64,000 nucleotides of DNA, from the NCBI GenBank assembly GCA_958296175.1, contig OY282448.1:1341899-1405898 (forward strand). Reading direction: 5' to 3'. A program made the translations under genes and the position numbers. The stretch is from an uncultured Chloroflexota bacterium (GTDB taxonomy: Bacteria > Chloroflexota > UBA11872). Under the pieces are notes generated by a model. That model made no database searches, was not told where the DNA came from, and saw nothing but the letters and a program-made list of their open reading frames with translations. Positions 25,528 to 34,421 of the stretch are shown in pieces (within the stretch, counting starts at the first letter, position 1; the number at the start of each line of letters is the position of its first letter).

Positions 25528-26409
25528 TCAGCCGCGAGCGCGGACGGGGCGCCGGGCCTTCTCGATCGCCCTGCGCATGGCTTCGACCTCGGCGCGGGTT
25601 CGCTCGGCAAAGTCCTCGCCATCGCCCGCCCACAGAGCCGAGCGCCCCGCGTTCACCAGCACGCCGGCCGGCGCTGCGCCGAAACCCGCTTGCACCGTTT
25701 CGGCCAGCATGCCGCCTTGCGCGCCCACGCCGGGAGCCAGCATCGGCGCGCCGGGCGCGGCCGCGCGCACGCGCCGCACGTCGGAGGGCCGCGTCGCCCC
25801 CGCCACCACGCCCAGGTTGCGCCGCGTGTTCCACGTTTCGACCAGGCGCGCCATGTGCTCGTAGGCCGGCTGGCCGTCCCTGTCTGCGAACCCCTGCACG
25901 TCGTCGGCGTCGGGATTGCTGGTGCGCACGCAGGCGAACGCGCCGCGCTCGGGCCGCTCGATCAGCGGTTCGACGGCGTCGCGCCCCAGCCAGGCGTTGA
26001 ACGTGACGGCGTCCGCGCCCAGGTCGTCGAACAAGAACCTGGCGTATCGCTGCGAAGTTTCGAGGACGTCTCCGACTTTGCAGTCGACGAGCAGCACGGC
26101 GCGGTCGTCGATCATCCGGCGCAGCTCGCGCAGCAGCGCCAGACCGTCGCCCTCCAGCGCCAGATAGAAGGCCAGGTTGGGCTTGAACGCCGCAACCGAC
26201 GCGGCGCAGGCGTCCACGACCTCCTGGAGAAACCTGCGCGCACCGTCGACGGATTTCGGCAGATGCTCCGGCAAGCGGGCGAGATCGACGTCCAGACCGA
26301 GACAGACCCAGGATTGCTTGTCCTCCGCCTCGCGCCAGAGGCGGTCGTCGAAGGGTTCGACCTGCGGCGCGGCGGGCCGGGCCTCCACCGCCGTCTGTTG
26401 GAGCGTCAC
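25528..26409 (-). CDS. pyrF: Orotidine 5'-phosphate decarboxylase, type 2
   Basis: Catalyses OMP to UMP, the last step of pyrimidine synthesis. The type 2 pattern is visible: VCLGLDVDL at the start, FKPNLAFYLALEGDGL, the catalytic LLVDCKVGDVLETSQRYA (Asp-x-Lys-x-x-Asp), then FNAWLGRDAVEPLIE and LAPGVGAQGGM near the end. The start is uncertain; the open frame runs to 26481. I prefer a GTG near 26409 or 26388, since family members begin 10-25 residues before the first strand. Converges with pheA. Confidence 0.85.
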   Translation of the reverse strand: MTLQQTAVEARPAAPQVEPFDDRLWREAEDKQSWVCLGLDVDLARLPEHLPKSVDGARRFLQEVVDACAASVAAFKPNLAFYLALEGDGLALLRELRRMIDDRAVLLVDCKVGDVLETSQRYARFLFDDLGADAVTFNAWLGRDAVEPLIERPERGAFACVRTSNPDADDVQGFADRDGQPAYEHMARLVETWNTRRNLGVVAGATRPSDVRRVRAAAPGAPMLAPGVGAQGGMLAETVQAGFGAAPAGVLVNAGRSALWAGDGEDFAERTRAEVEAMRRAIEKARRPVRARG

Positions 26410-26852
26410 CGCGCGCGCGTTTCGCTCATGGCGGCGCTTGCGGCGCGCGCCCGCGCCTCGGTGTGCGCCTGCGACGCGCACGTCACCTGCTGGACGGCGC
26501 AGACGACGGATTCCCGCCCCGCATCACGTGCGGGCCGGGCAGGGGACGGGCTGTTCGCGGGAACGACAGGGGGACGATGGGTGTGGTGGTGTGTCGGCGC
26601 AACAGTCGCGGAATTGTGCCAGCAATGAGACCGTTCTGTACACCGGCGCGCGGGAGTGCAGCGCGTTGCCCTGTCAAAGCGCCACAGACCGCGCCGCGAG
26701 CCTCGCCGGCTCACGCGCCGCCGTCAGCCCTGCGGCGGCGGGGGCGGTCGCAGAGAACCTGCGCCCCCGGGTGTATTGAAGCCAGCGCGCGCCAGTCTTA
26801 TACTTCTCTGCGGTTGAATTGCCTGTGGGCGCTAGCCCGGAGGGCGGGCACG
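26410..26852. other. Gap with family B-type repeat and LysM-gene promoter
   Basis: About 440 bases without a convincing gene. 26508-26575 contains GGATTCCCGCCCCGCATCA, then CGTGCGGG, and later CGCGGGAACGACA, a palindromic segment whose inverted counterpart lies at 30190-30240. A good promoter for the LysM gene lies at 26776-26804. Confidence 0.5.
26776..26804 (+). promoter_or_regulatory. Sigma70-like promoter of the LysM gene
   Basis: TTGAAG (26776-26781), a 17-base spacer and TATACT (26799-26804) form the best -35/-10 pair in the window. The LysM gene starts 49 bases after the -10. Confidence 0.6.
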
Positions 26853-27080
26853 ATGGGACTTCTGGACTTTCTGAAGCGCGAGAAAAAGCCGACGGCGGTC
26901 CGTCACACTGTGAAAGTGATGCCTCGCGAGACCCTGCGAACCATCGCCGAGCGCGAATACGGGGACCAGGAGAAGTGGGAGATCATCCTCAACAAGAACA
27001 AGTGGCGGTTCGAGGGCGGTGACCCGAGCACCATCTACCCGGGGATGGACCTCGACATCCCCGAAATCGACTCGAACTAG
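26853..27080 (+). CDS. Small LysM-domain protein
   Basis: A 75-residue protein consisting of little more than one LysM-type domain: LRTIAEREYGDQEKWEIILN and, after a loop, IYPGMDLDIPEI match the L..IA...YGD...W..I...N ... I.PG..L.IP pattern. It has no signal peptide (MGLLDFLKREKKPTAVR), so a cytosolic role or a BON/LysM-type partner function is more likely than secreted peptidoglycan binding. AGCCCGGAGGG lies just before the ATG. Confidence 0.8.
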   Translation: MGLLDFLKREKKPTAVRHTVKVMPRETLRTIAEREYGDQEKWEIILNKNKWRFEGGDPSTIYPGMDLDIPEIDSN

Positions 27081-27145
27081 CGCGCCTCCGCGTCCGCGCG
27101 GAGGTCAGGCGCCGGCGGTTGGCATCGAACCGGCCGGCTGGCGCA

Positions 27146-27234
27146 TGGTGCCGAAGGTCGGGATCGAACCGACACGAGGGATGATCCTCACTGGTTTTTG
27201 AGACCAGCGCGTCTACCAGTTCCGCCACTTCGGC
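27146..27234 (-). tRNA. tRNA-Leu (CAA), CCA encoded
   Basis: Minus-strand class II tRNA: acceptor GCCGAAG/CTTCGGC, anticodon stem CTGGT/ACCAG with loop CTCAAAA (anticodon CAA), a long variable arm, and a T-loop TTCGATC. The terminal ACCA is encoded, unlike in the other tRNAs here. Confidence 0.92.
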
Positions 27235-27239
27235 TCGGG

Positions 27240-27312
27240 CAGGAGTGGAGGGACTCGAACCCCCGACCTACGGTTTTGGAGACCGTTGCTCTTCCAGCTG
27301 AGCTACACTCCT
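27240..27312 (-). tRNA. tRNA-Trp (CCA)
   Basis: Minus strand: acceptor AGGAGTG/CACTCCT, D-arm AGCTCAGCTGGAAGAGC, anticodon stem ACGGT/ACCGT with loop CTCCAAA (anticodon CCA) and T-loop TTCGAGT. It lies five bases upstream of tRNA-Leu in the same direction, so the two are probably one transcript. Confidence 0.92.
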
Positions 27313-27454
27313 CGGCTGTCGCCACGCTAGCACAGCGCACCGCGCCCGTTCGTGCGAACGCCGACCCTCGCACCGCCCGCGTCCCCGTCGAGTCCAGGCG
27401 CACTCGCCGTCTGGCGCTGCCGTCGGCGGCGGCTCACCGCCCAACGAACGCCGC

Positions 27455-28186
27455 CTACGCTCGCGGCGGCGTGTAGAGCAGCACCGTACCGATCTGTTCG
27501 TACCCCAGCTGCGCATAGAGCAGCGCCCCGGCGTGGCTGGCGGCCAGCACGGCCAGCCGCACCCCGCAGCTTCGGTCGTCGCGGAGCATGCGGCACATCA
27601 GCGCCGCGCCGATGCCGCGCCGCCGGTGCTCGGCCCGCACGTACAGCTGGGCGCACCAGGCGGCCGTGTCGATCTGGATGCTGCTCACCCAGCCGGCGGG
27701 CGCGTCGTCCACCAGCGCCGTATAGAGGCGTACGGGCGCGTCCGGCGTCAGGTGTTCGGGCAGGATTTGCCGCGCCCGGGCGGCTTTGGCGACCTGCGCC
27801 GCCAGGTCCGGTGTGGTCACGCGCGTGACTTCCGCCCGCGCCGCGCGGCGCGGGATGCGCTGCAAGCGGTGCACCATCAGCGGCTCGGTCCGCCCCAGGC
27901 GGTACCCAAGCGCCCGATACTCCGCGCGCACGTCCGCCAGCGATTCACCGCCGCCGCAGACCGGGGTGACGCTGTAGCGTCCGCGCGCGTGCGCGCGCAC
28001 GATGCAATGCACGCGCGCCGGCGCCAACCCGTGCGCGATCCATTCCTCGTTGCGATACCTGCCGCGCGTGCGCGGGGCGTCCCGCAGCGCCCACAGGCCC
28101 TCCACGCGCTCGGCCAGGTACGGGTGCGTGAAGCTGCGCGTGACGCCGACGCCGCGCGCAAACGCTTCCAGCGCCCGTTCCATCAT
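27455..28186 (-). CDS. GNAT-family acetyltransferase
   Basis: About 240 residues. The acetyl-CoA site is LYVRAEHRRRGIGAALMCRM (R-R-x-G-I-G) near residue 180, followed by VLAASHAGALLYAQLGYEQI, the typical final helix/strand. The N-terminal half (HPYLAERVEGLWALRDAP...RVHCIVRAHARGRYSVTPVC) is a separate region I do not recognise. The start is probably one of two adjacent ATGs (28186 or 28183); the open frame extends to 28243. The substrate is unknown. Confidence 0.75.
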   Translation of the reverse strand: MMERALEAFARGVGVTRSFTHPYLAERVEGLWALRDAPRTRGRYRNEEWIAHGLAPARVHCIVRAHARGRYSVTPVCGGGESLADVRAEYRALGYRLGRTEPLMVHRLQRIPRRAARAEVTRVTTPDLAAQVAKAARARQILPEHLTPDAPVRLYTALVDDAPAGWVSSIQIDTAAWCAQLYVRAEHRRRGIGAALMCRMLRDDRSCGVRLAVLAASHAGALLYAQLGYEQIGTVLLYTPPRA

Positions 28187-28305
28187 GCGCCGCGGCGCCC
28201 GATCCTGCCGGCGCCAGCCCGGGGCGGCGGCGGCCCATACCACCGTGCGCCGCGGCGCCCCCGCGCGCGGCGCGACGCACGTGAAACGGTCGGTACCATC
28301 GAGGC

Positions 28306-30027
28306 ATGACCGGGCAGGTTTGGCGTGGAGCCCCGCGCCGCGCGCGGCTGGCAGCCGCGGCCGCGCTGCTCGCCCTGCTGGCGGCGGCGCTCGGCGCGCC
28401 GGCGCGCGCCGACCCCGCCGAATACGACGTGCCGGGCGGCCGCGTCTACACCCAGGCCGGCGGCGACGCCGCCAGCGGCGCGGGCTTTGCCGTCACCGAC
28501 GCCGACGGCGTCTTGTTCTGGTCCGCGTTTCGGCGCCTCGGCGGCGTGCAGGCGTTGGGCTATCCCATCTCGCAGCGCTTCCAGTGGGACGGCTTCACCG
28601 TGCAAGTGTTGCAGAAGGTGGTCTTCCAGTGGCGGCCGGAACGCAACGACGTGCAGTTTCTCAACGTGTTCGATCTGCTCAGCCGCGCCGGACGCGATCC
28701 AGACCTGGCCGACCTGCTGATTCCCGCGCAGGAGCAGTTTCCCGAAGAAGGGCTGGCCTGGGACACCATCACCGCCCGGCGTCAGGGGCTGCTGAGCGAG
28801 GTTCCCGCGCTGCGCGACGCCTACTTCGCCGTGGACGACCCGCTGCGCTGGTACGGGCTTCCCACCTCGCGCGTGGCGCAGTACCAGCACGTGCGCGCCA
28901 TCCGCCTGCAGCGCGCGGTGCTGCAACAGTGGCTGGTGGACCTGCCCTGGGCCTCCGCCGGCGAAGTCACCGTGGCCAACGGCGGCGACCTGGCCGGCCG
29001 CATGGGCATGTTCCCGGCCCAGGCGCTGGTCCCCCAGGTGCTGCGCGACCGCCCCGCGGCTGTGGCCGACGGCGCGGACGCGGCAGAACGCACGACGACG
29101 CCGGCCGAGCCGTCATCACCGGCCGAGCCGTCACCGCCGGCCGAGCCGTCGCCGCCGGCCGAACCGTCGCCGACCCCGCAGGCGCCGGCCGCCGGCGCGG
29201 ACGACGCCGTGACGCCGCCGGCGCAGGAACCGACCGCCGCCCCAGCCCCGCCAGCGCCTCAGAACGGCGGGCACGCCCGCGTGCTGCACCCGGCAAACCA
29301 GCTGCGCGCCCTGCTGGGCCTGCCGCCGCTGACCGTCAGCCCCGAGCTGATGCAGGCCGCCCAGCGCCACGCCGACTACTACGTCCGCAACCTGGGCGAC
29401 CCCGCGTCAGGCGGTCTGCACACCGAGGTTCCCGGCAAGCCCGGCTTCAGCGGACGCAGCATCGGCGACCGCGCCCGCGCCGCCGGCTACCAGCTCGGCT
29501 GGGTCGACGAAGTGTTCGCCTTCCTGCCGCCGCTCGAAACGCTGCGCTGGGGCCTCACCACCGTCTGGCACCGCTACATGTTCGTGCATCCGTCCGCGGT
29601 GCACGTGGGCTACGGAACCGCGGCCGCGGGAGACACCACCGCCACCGTGTTCAACGTGGGCCTGTCGCCGCGCCGCACCGCCGACGCGCCCCTGCCGGCC
29701 GTGGTGCCGTACGACGGCATGACGGACGTGCCGGCCCGCTGGGCGGGCTACGAGTCGCCCGACCCCGCGCCCGGCGCCCAGCGGCCCTACGGCCCGCCCG
29801 TCACCTTGCAGTTCGGCCTGGACGACCGCGTGACCTGGGGCGCGGCCTCGCTGCACGGTCCCGACGGCGCCGAGATTCCAACCGCGCGCACCACCAGCGC
29901 CTGGCGCAGGGCGCTGGCGCTGGTGCCGCACGACCCCCTGGACGCCCAAACCACCTACACCGCACGGGTGCGCGGCGAGCGCAACGGCGAACCGTTCGAG
30001 GTGGAGATCAGCTTCACCACCCGCTGA
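28306..30027 (+). CDS. Secreted CAP-domain protein with Chloroflexota-type surface module
   Basis: A 573-residue exported protein with a signal peptide ending ALGAPARA near residue 35. Residues 65-110 hold the module FWSAFRRLGGVQALGYPI...VLQKVVFQWRPE, an aromatic/GYP repeat I associate with Chloroflexota surface proteins. A weaker second copy follows (LRWYGLPTSR...AVLQQW). A Pro/Ser/Glu linker of repeated AEPSPP units (residues 265-320) leads to a CAP/SCP-like domain (HPANQLRALLGLPPLTVSPE, AAQRHADYYV, SGGLHTEVPGKPGFSG, VHVGYG). A beta-rich C-terminal domain ends the protein. CAP domains often bind lipids or act in the envelope; the substrate here is unknown. The 30028-30490 gap that follows is repeats. 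Confidence 0.75.
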   Translation: MTGQVWRGAPRRARLAAAAALLALLAAALGAPARADPAEYDVPGGRVYTQAGGDAASGAGFAVTDADGVLFWSAFRRLGGVQALGYPISQRFQWDGFTVQVLQKVVFQWRPERNDVQFLNVFDLLSRAGRDPDLADLLIPAQEQFPEEGLAWDTITARRQGLLSEVPALRDAYFAVDDPLRWYGLPTSRVAQYQHVRAIRLQRAVLQQWLVDLPWASAGEVTVANGGDLAGRMGMFPAQALVPQVLRDRPAAVADGADAAERTTTPAEPSSPAEPSPPAEPSPPAEPSPTPQAPAAGADDAVTPPAQEPTAAPAPPAPQNGGHARVLHPANQLRALLGLPPLTVSPELMQAAQRHADYYVRNLGDPASGGLHTEVPGKPGFSGRSIGDRARAAGYQLGWVDEVFAFLPPLETLRWGLTTVWHRYMFVHPSAVHVGYGTAAAGDTTATVFNVGLSPRRTADAPLPAVVPYDGMTDVPARWAGYESPDPAPGAQRPYGPPVTLQFGLDDRVTWGAASLHGPDGAEIPTARTTSAWRRALALVPHDPLDAQTTYTARVRGERNGEPFEVEISFTTR

Positions 30028-30490
30028 GACCATCGCGGAATCGCTGGCACGCGCGCCGAGTTCGAGGTGAAGATTCAGTGTCACGACCCGCGAGAGCTCG
30101 CGGGGACCTCCGTCCCCTCGCCGGATCGTTCCCCTCTCCCAACGGAGACCTTTGCAAACTCCGTCATGCCGACAAAAAGCCCGACCCGCCTGCCCCGCAC
30201 GTGATACGGGGTACTCGATACAGGGCCGGAATCCATCGTCACCGTCCACAGCGTCGACGAGCATTCGGGCGCGTCGGACGCGCCGACCCACGGGGCGGCC
30301 GCCCTCTCCCCCGCGGGGGGAGAGAGTGCCAGACGGGCGCGGAGACGCTGTACCTCACGCCCTCTCCCCCCGCGGGGGGAGAGGGTTGGGGTGAGGGGGG
30401 GGCGCCGCCCCTGATGTCTTGCGCGTCCCGCCGCCTGTTGGGTAATATCCGCCACTCGCTGCCTGTCGAACCGCACCGAAACGGAACCCA
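30028..30490. repeat. Intergenic repeat cluster (families A and B)
   Basis: A 460-bp gap without a gene. 30143-30240 is a family B element (GAGACCTTTGCAAAC, CCGTCATGCC, then CCGCACGTGATACGGGG and a closing CCGGAATCC). 30302-30330 and 30354-30397 are two family A palindromes (CCTCTCCCCCCGCGGGGGG-type with AGAGGGTTGGGGTGAGG). They lie in a row upstream of the LRR gene. Confidence 0.75.
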
Positions 30491-33400
30491 ATGCGACGCA
30501 GCGCGATCGTTCGTTCGGGGCGCTTGGCCGTCCTTGCAATCACCCCCCCCGTGCTCCAAGTGAGTACACAGCGCCTGACGCGCCGCGCCGCGGTCGGCGC
30601 GCTGCTGGCGGCTGGCGCGCTGCTGGCGGCCATGCTCTGGGCCGCGGCCGGGCCGGCCGCCGCCGCCACCGACTTCGGCTGCGACACGGACAACCCCACC
30701 GCGTCCGCCAGCGGCGCCCACGCCAACGTCGCCCGCGACTGCGAAATCCTGCTGAATCTCAAGGACCAGCTGCGCGGCACGGCTACCACGCTGAACTGGG
30801 CCGTGGGGACGGCCATGACCAGCTGGACCGGCGTCACCGTGGACTCCGACTCAGGAGTTACAAACATCGATCTCGACAACCAGCAGTTGGACGGGACCAT
30901 TCCGGCGGCGCTGGGCGGCCTGACGAGTCTCAGAGTCCTCTGGCTCCAGAGAAACGATTTGACGGGGAGCATTCCCGCTGAACTGGGCAACTTGCCGAGT
31001 ATTCTTGCCATCCTGCTCTACCAAAATGAGTTGAGCGGCAGCATCCCGCCCGAACTGGGCAAGCTGTCGACGCTCACGACGCTCGACTTCGGCAGAAACG
31101 ACTTGACCGGTGAGATTCCGCCCGAACTGGGTAACCTGACGGCTGTCACAAACCTCTCCCTCTACGTAAACGAGTTGAGCGGCAGCATCCCGCGCGAACT
31201 GGGCAGCCTGCCGAACCTCACAGGTCTCAATCTCAACAGCAACCAGTTGAGCGGCCGCATCCCGTCCGAGCTGGGCAACCTGCCAAAGATCGAATCGCTC
31301 GCTCTCCACCGCAACCAGTTGAGCGGCCGCATCCCGTCCGAACTGGGCAACCCGTCAACGCTCAAGCACCTCTGGCTCTATACAAATAATCTGAGCGGAA
31401 CCATTCCACCCCAGTTGGCCAATTTGCCGAATCTCATATGGCTTATCCTCGCCGACAACGACCTGAGCGGCGGCATTCCCGCCGAGCTCGGCAACATGTC
31501 GACGCTCCAGCATCTCAGGCTCGAGGGAAATAATTTGACCGGCAGCATTCCACCCCAGTTGGGCAATTTATCGAACCTCACATGGCTTTATCTCGATAGA
31601 AATTCGTTGGACGGGAGCATTCCCCCCGAGCTCGGCAGCCTTTCGAGTCTTACGTTTCTCTACCTCTACAACAACCAGTTGAGCGGCGCGATTCCCTCGC
31701 AGCTGGGCAACCTGTCGAATCTCCAGCGGCTCTATCTCCATGCGAACCAGTTGAGCGGCGCGATTCCCTCGCAGCTGGGCAGCCTGTCGAATCTCCGGCA
31801 TCTCTATCTCCATGCGAACCAGTTGAGCGGCGCGATTCCCTCGCAGCTGGGCAGCCTGTCGAATCTCCAGCGGCTCTATCTCCATGCGAACCAGTTGAGC
31901 GGCGCGATTCCCTCGCAGCTGGGCAGCCTGTCGAATCTCCGGGATCTCGTCCTCCGTCGGAACCAGTTGACCGGGTCTATTCCCACGCAATTAGGCAGCC
32001 TGTCGAATCTCGAGATACTCTTGCTCAACGACAACAAGTTGAGCGGCAGCATCCCCACCGAGCTCGGCAGCCTGTCGTCGCTGATTTCGAGCTTCCGACT
32101 CGACCTGTTTTGCAACCAACTGAGCGGTGCCGTGCCCACCAGCCTTGCCAACCTGCCGGCCAACGTGGAAGTCTGGCTGCACGGCAACCCGATCACCGTG
32201 CCCACCACGCCGGCCGGGCTGGTGAACCGCCTGCGGCTGACGGGCGCGGCAGGCGCGGGCGGCACCCCCGCGGCGTCCTGGTGCGGCCCGCCGGCGTTTG
32301 CGGCGGCGACCGCCTCGCGCTCGGTCACCGAGCAGCTTTTGGCCGAAGAGGCGATTGGCGCGCCGGTGGCCGCCAGCGACCCGGACAACCAGCCGGTGGC
32401 CGGCACGCAGGCGCTCACCTACACCCTCAGCGGCCCCGACGCGGCGTCCTTCGCCGTCGACGGCAGCGGCCAGCTTGCGGTCAAGGATGCGCTGGACTTC
32501 GAATATCCGCACGACGCCAACGGCGACAACATGTACCAGGTCACCCTCACCGCGGACGACGGCGTCGCCCCCGAGGCCTTCGGCGGCATGGACAGCATCG
32601 ACGTGACCATCACGGTGACCGACGGCGCGGACGACGTGCTGCGGGTGGGGACGTTGGGGGCGCTGTCGTTCCATCCCGGCGTCGCGGGGCGCACGCTGGA
32701 CGTGACGGACGCCTTCCGCGAAGTCAACGGCTTGCCGCTGACGTACTCGGTGTCCTCGTCCAACCCGGCCGCGGCCAGCGCGAGCATCGACGGCGCGCGG
32801 GTCACGATTACGCCGGGGAGCGTCGGGACGGCGACGGTGATGGTGGGGGCCAGCAACGGCACGCAGTGGGCGGCGCACCGCATCGCGGTGACGGTCACAA
32901 ACCCGCCGCCGGCGCGGCACCCGCGGCTGGCGGTCGAGGTGGCTGGCCCTGACGGTCCGGTGCGGGTGGGCGAGAGGATCGAATGGCGCTTCACGCTGCG
33001 CAACACAGGCACCGAACCCCTGACCGGGGTGTTCTGGCGCTCGCCGCAGCTGGGCGTCGCGCGCCAGACGGTGGGCGACGGCGCGTTGGCGGTGGGAGCG
33101 GAGGCCGTGGTGAGGGCCAGCCTGACGGTGACGGCGGCGCACCTGCCGGGGCCGCTGACGGTGACCTTCCACGGCGACAGCGACCAGACGAACGACCCGA
33201 GCGCATCCTGGAGCGCCGCGGTTGCGGCGGCCGGTGCGCCGTCTGGCCCCGGTCCTGCGCCCGGGCCGAGCGGCACGCCCGCGCCTGGCGCTACGCCGGC
33301 GCCTGGGGCCGTGCCAGCGCCCGGGGCTGCCGCTGCGCCCGGACCCACGCCGGCGCCGACGGCCACGCCGGCGCCGACGCCGCGGTTCTCTCCCGAACCT

Positions 33401-34132
33401 GCGCAGGGCGCCGGCCGCCGCGTGGTCGTGGAAACGATTCGCTACACCGCGCCGGCCCCCCACCTGGCTCACATCATCCCCACGCTGCGCGTCACCTTCA
33501 CCAGCGACGCGGCGGGCGCTGCGCCCGCCGACGCCGCGGTCTGCGACTTCCTGGGGCATTACGACGCCACTGGCGGCCTGGAGCGCTGGGGTTGGCCGAT
33601 CTCCGAAGTGATGGTGGAACAGCCCAGGGTCTTCACGCAGTACTACCAACGCGGCATCGTCGATTGTCAGCAGCGCGAAGGCGTCTGGCGCATGGAGCGG
33701 CGGCTGGTCTGGGACTACCTGGGCGGCGGCTTGGCCGGCTCGCCCGACCTGGGCGTGGAGCCGGAGCTGATCTCCGAGCAGCCCGGCCAGGAGCTGGGGC
33801 CGTGGGGTCACCGCGTGTCCAACACCGCGGTGGACGGGACCTACACCGGCTTCCTGGACGTGTTCCTGCGGCTGGGCGGGGTGGAGGCGTTCGGCTATCC
33901 GAAGACGGACGCGCGCGTGGACACGCATCCTGACGCGGTGCTGGCGCTGCCGGGCGCCGCGCCCGGGTTCATCCGCCAGTACTTCCAGGCGGCGGTGTTC
34001 GAGTACCACCCCGGCGACCCCGACCAGCCAGTGAAGCTGGCGCTGCTGGGCGACGCGGTGCGGGACCTGCTCTACCCGGACGAGACCTGGATGGAGTTCG
34101 ACGTCTTCGCCCCGGCGCCCCCCTCACCCTAA
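30491..34132 (+). CDS. Giant secreted leucine-rich-repeat protein
   Basis: A 1,213-residue exported protein. The signal segment is RRAAVGALLAAGALLAAMLW...AAAA (residues 33-58); a GTG at 30560 would give a more normal signal length. Eighteen plant-type 24-residue LRRs (GSIPPELGNLSNLxxLxLxx, residues about 130-560) follow. A cadherin-like domain comes next (YTLSGPDAASFAVDGSGQLA, about 600-715), then an Ig-like and a CARDB-like domain, a Pro/Ala/Gly linker (about 905-975), and a C-terminal Chloroflexota-type module (LERWGWPISE, LGGVEAFGYPKTDA, FIRQYFQAAVFEYHPG). It is probably an adhesion or recognition protein on the cell surface. The final codons and the TAA lie inside a family A repeat. LRRs 12-16 are nearly identical at DNA level. 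Confidence 0.85.
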   Translation: MRRSAIVRSGRLAVLAITPPVLQVSTQRLTRRAAVGALLAAGALLAAMLWAAAGPAAAATDFGCDTDNPTASASGAHANVARDCEILLNLKDQLRGTATTLNWAVGTAMTSWTGVTVDSDSGVTNIDLDNQQLDGTIPAALGGLTSLRVLWLQRNDLTGSIPAELGNLPSILAILLYQNELSGSIPPELGKLSTLTTLDFGRNDLTGEIPPELGNLTAVTNLSLYVNELSGSIPRELGSLPNLTGLNLNSNQLSGRIPSELGNLPKIESLALHRNQLSGRIPSELGNPSTLKHLWLYTNNLSGTIPPQLANLPNLIWLILADNDLSGGIPAELGNMSTLQHLRLEGNNLTGSIPPQLGNLSNLTWLYLDRNSLDGSIPPELGSLSSLTFLYLYNNQLSGAIPSQLGNLSNLQRLYLHANQLSGAIPSQLGSLSNLRHLYLHANQLSGAIPSQLGSLSNLQRLYLHANQLSGAIPSQLGSLSNLRDLVLRRNQLTGSIPTQLGSLSNLEILLLNDNKLSGSIPTELGSLSSLISSFRLDLFCNQLSGAVPTSLANLPANVEVWLHGNPITVPTTPAGLVNRLRLTGAAGAGGTPAASWCGPPAFAAATASRSVTEQLLAEEAIGAPVAASDPDNQPVAGTQALTYTLSGPDAASFAVDGSGQLAVKDALDFEYPHDANGDNMYQVTLTADDGVAPEAFGGMDSIDVTITVTDGADDVLRVGTLGALSFHPGVAGRTLDVTDAFREVNGLPLTYSVSSSNPAAASASIDGARVTITPGSVGTATVMVGASNGTQWAAHRIAVTVTNPPPARHPRLAVEVAGPDGPVRVGERIEWRFTLRNTGTEPLTGVFWRSPQLGVARQTVGDGALAVGAEAVVRASLTVTAAHLPGPLTVTFHGDSDQTNDPSASWSAAVAAAGAPSGPGPAPGPSGTPAPGATPAPGAVPAPGAAAAPGPTPAPTATPAPTPRFSPEPAQGAGRRVVVETIRYTAPAPHLAHIIPTLRVTFTSDAAGAAPADAAVCDFLGHYDATGGLERWGWPISEVMVEQPRVFTQYYQRGIVDCQQREGVWRMERRLVWDYLGGGLAGSPDLGVEPELISEQPGQELGPWGHRVSNTAVDGTYTGFLDVFLRLGGVEAFGYPKTDARVDTHPDAVLALPGAAPGFIRQYFQAAVFEYHPGDPDQPVKLALLGDAVRDLLYPDETWMEFDVFAPAPPSP
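31681..31968 (+). repeat. Four near-identical 72-bp LRR units
   Basis: Units at 31681, 31753, 31825 and 31897 share GAGCGGCGCGATTCCCTCGC and most of the rest, differing at a few bases. QRLYLHA and RHL/RDL variants alternate, suggesting duplication of a 144-bp pair. Expansion or loss by recombination is likely. Confidence 0.9.
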
Positions 34133-34421
34133 CCCTCTCCCCCCCTCAGGGGGGGAGAGGGGACACGCCTGCCGTGGTGCGCGCGGCTCTTCCCCCTGAG
34201 AGGGGAGAGGGGATGCAACCTTCTTCCCCTGGGGGTGGGGATGCTGGGGTAGCTGGTGATGGTGGTCGTGGCGCCTTCTTTCTCTCAGGGGGGAAGGTGA
34301 GACAAGGGAGAGGCTGAGACGAGAGAGAGGATGAGGCCAGGGCGAGGGTGGGGGCGGGGGCGCGATGGTTGCGGCGGGGTCTTTACAATGGAGGCTCCCG
34401 CGTTCCACTGGGCGTTGCCGC
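34121..34421. repeat. Family A repeats after the LRR gene
   Basis: 34121-34162 is a full family A element (CCCTCACCCTAACCCTCTCC/GGGGAGAGGGG) that contains the stop codon of the LRR gene. 34180-34215 and 34280-34310 carry further CTCTC/GAGAG halves. TACAATGG at 34384 resembles a -10 for the next gene. No gene is seen here. Confidence 0.7.

Noticed and set aside
29090..29170. Repeats AEPSPP as a separate mobile element
   Set aside because: They are in-frame codons of a Pro-rich linker in the CAP protein.
31991..34009. A 672-codon minus-strand frame opposite the LRR gene
   Set aside because: Shadow frame; the forward frame has intact LRR and surface domains with repeats in register.
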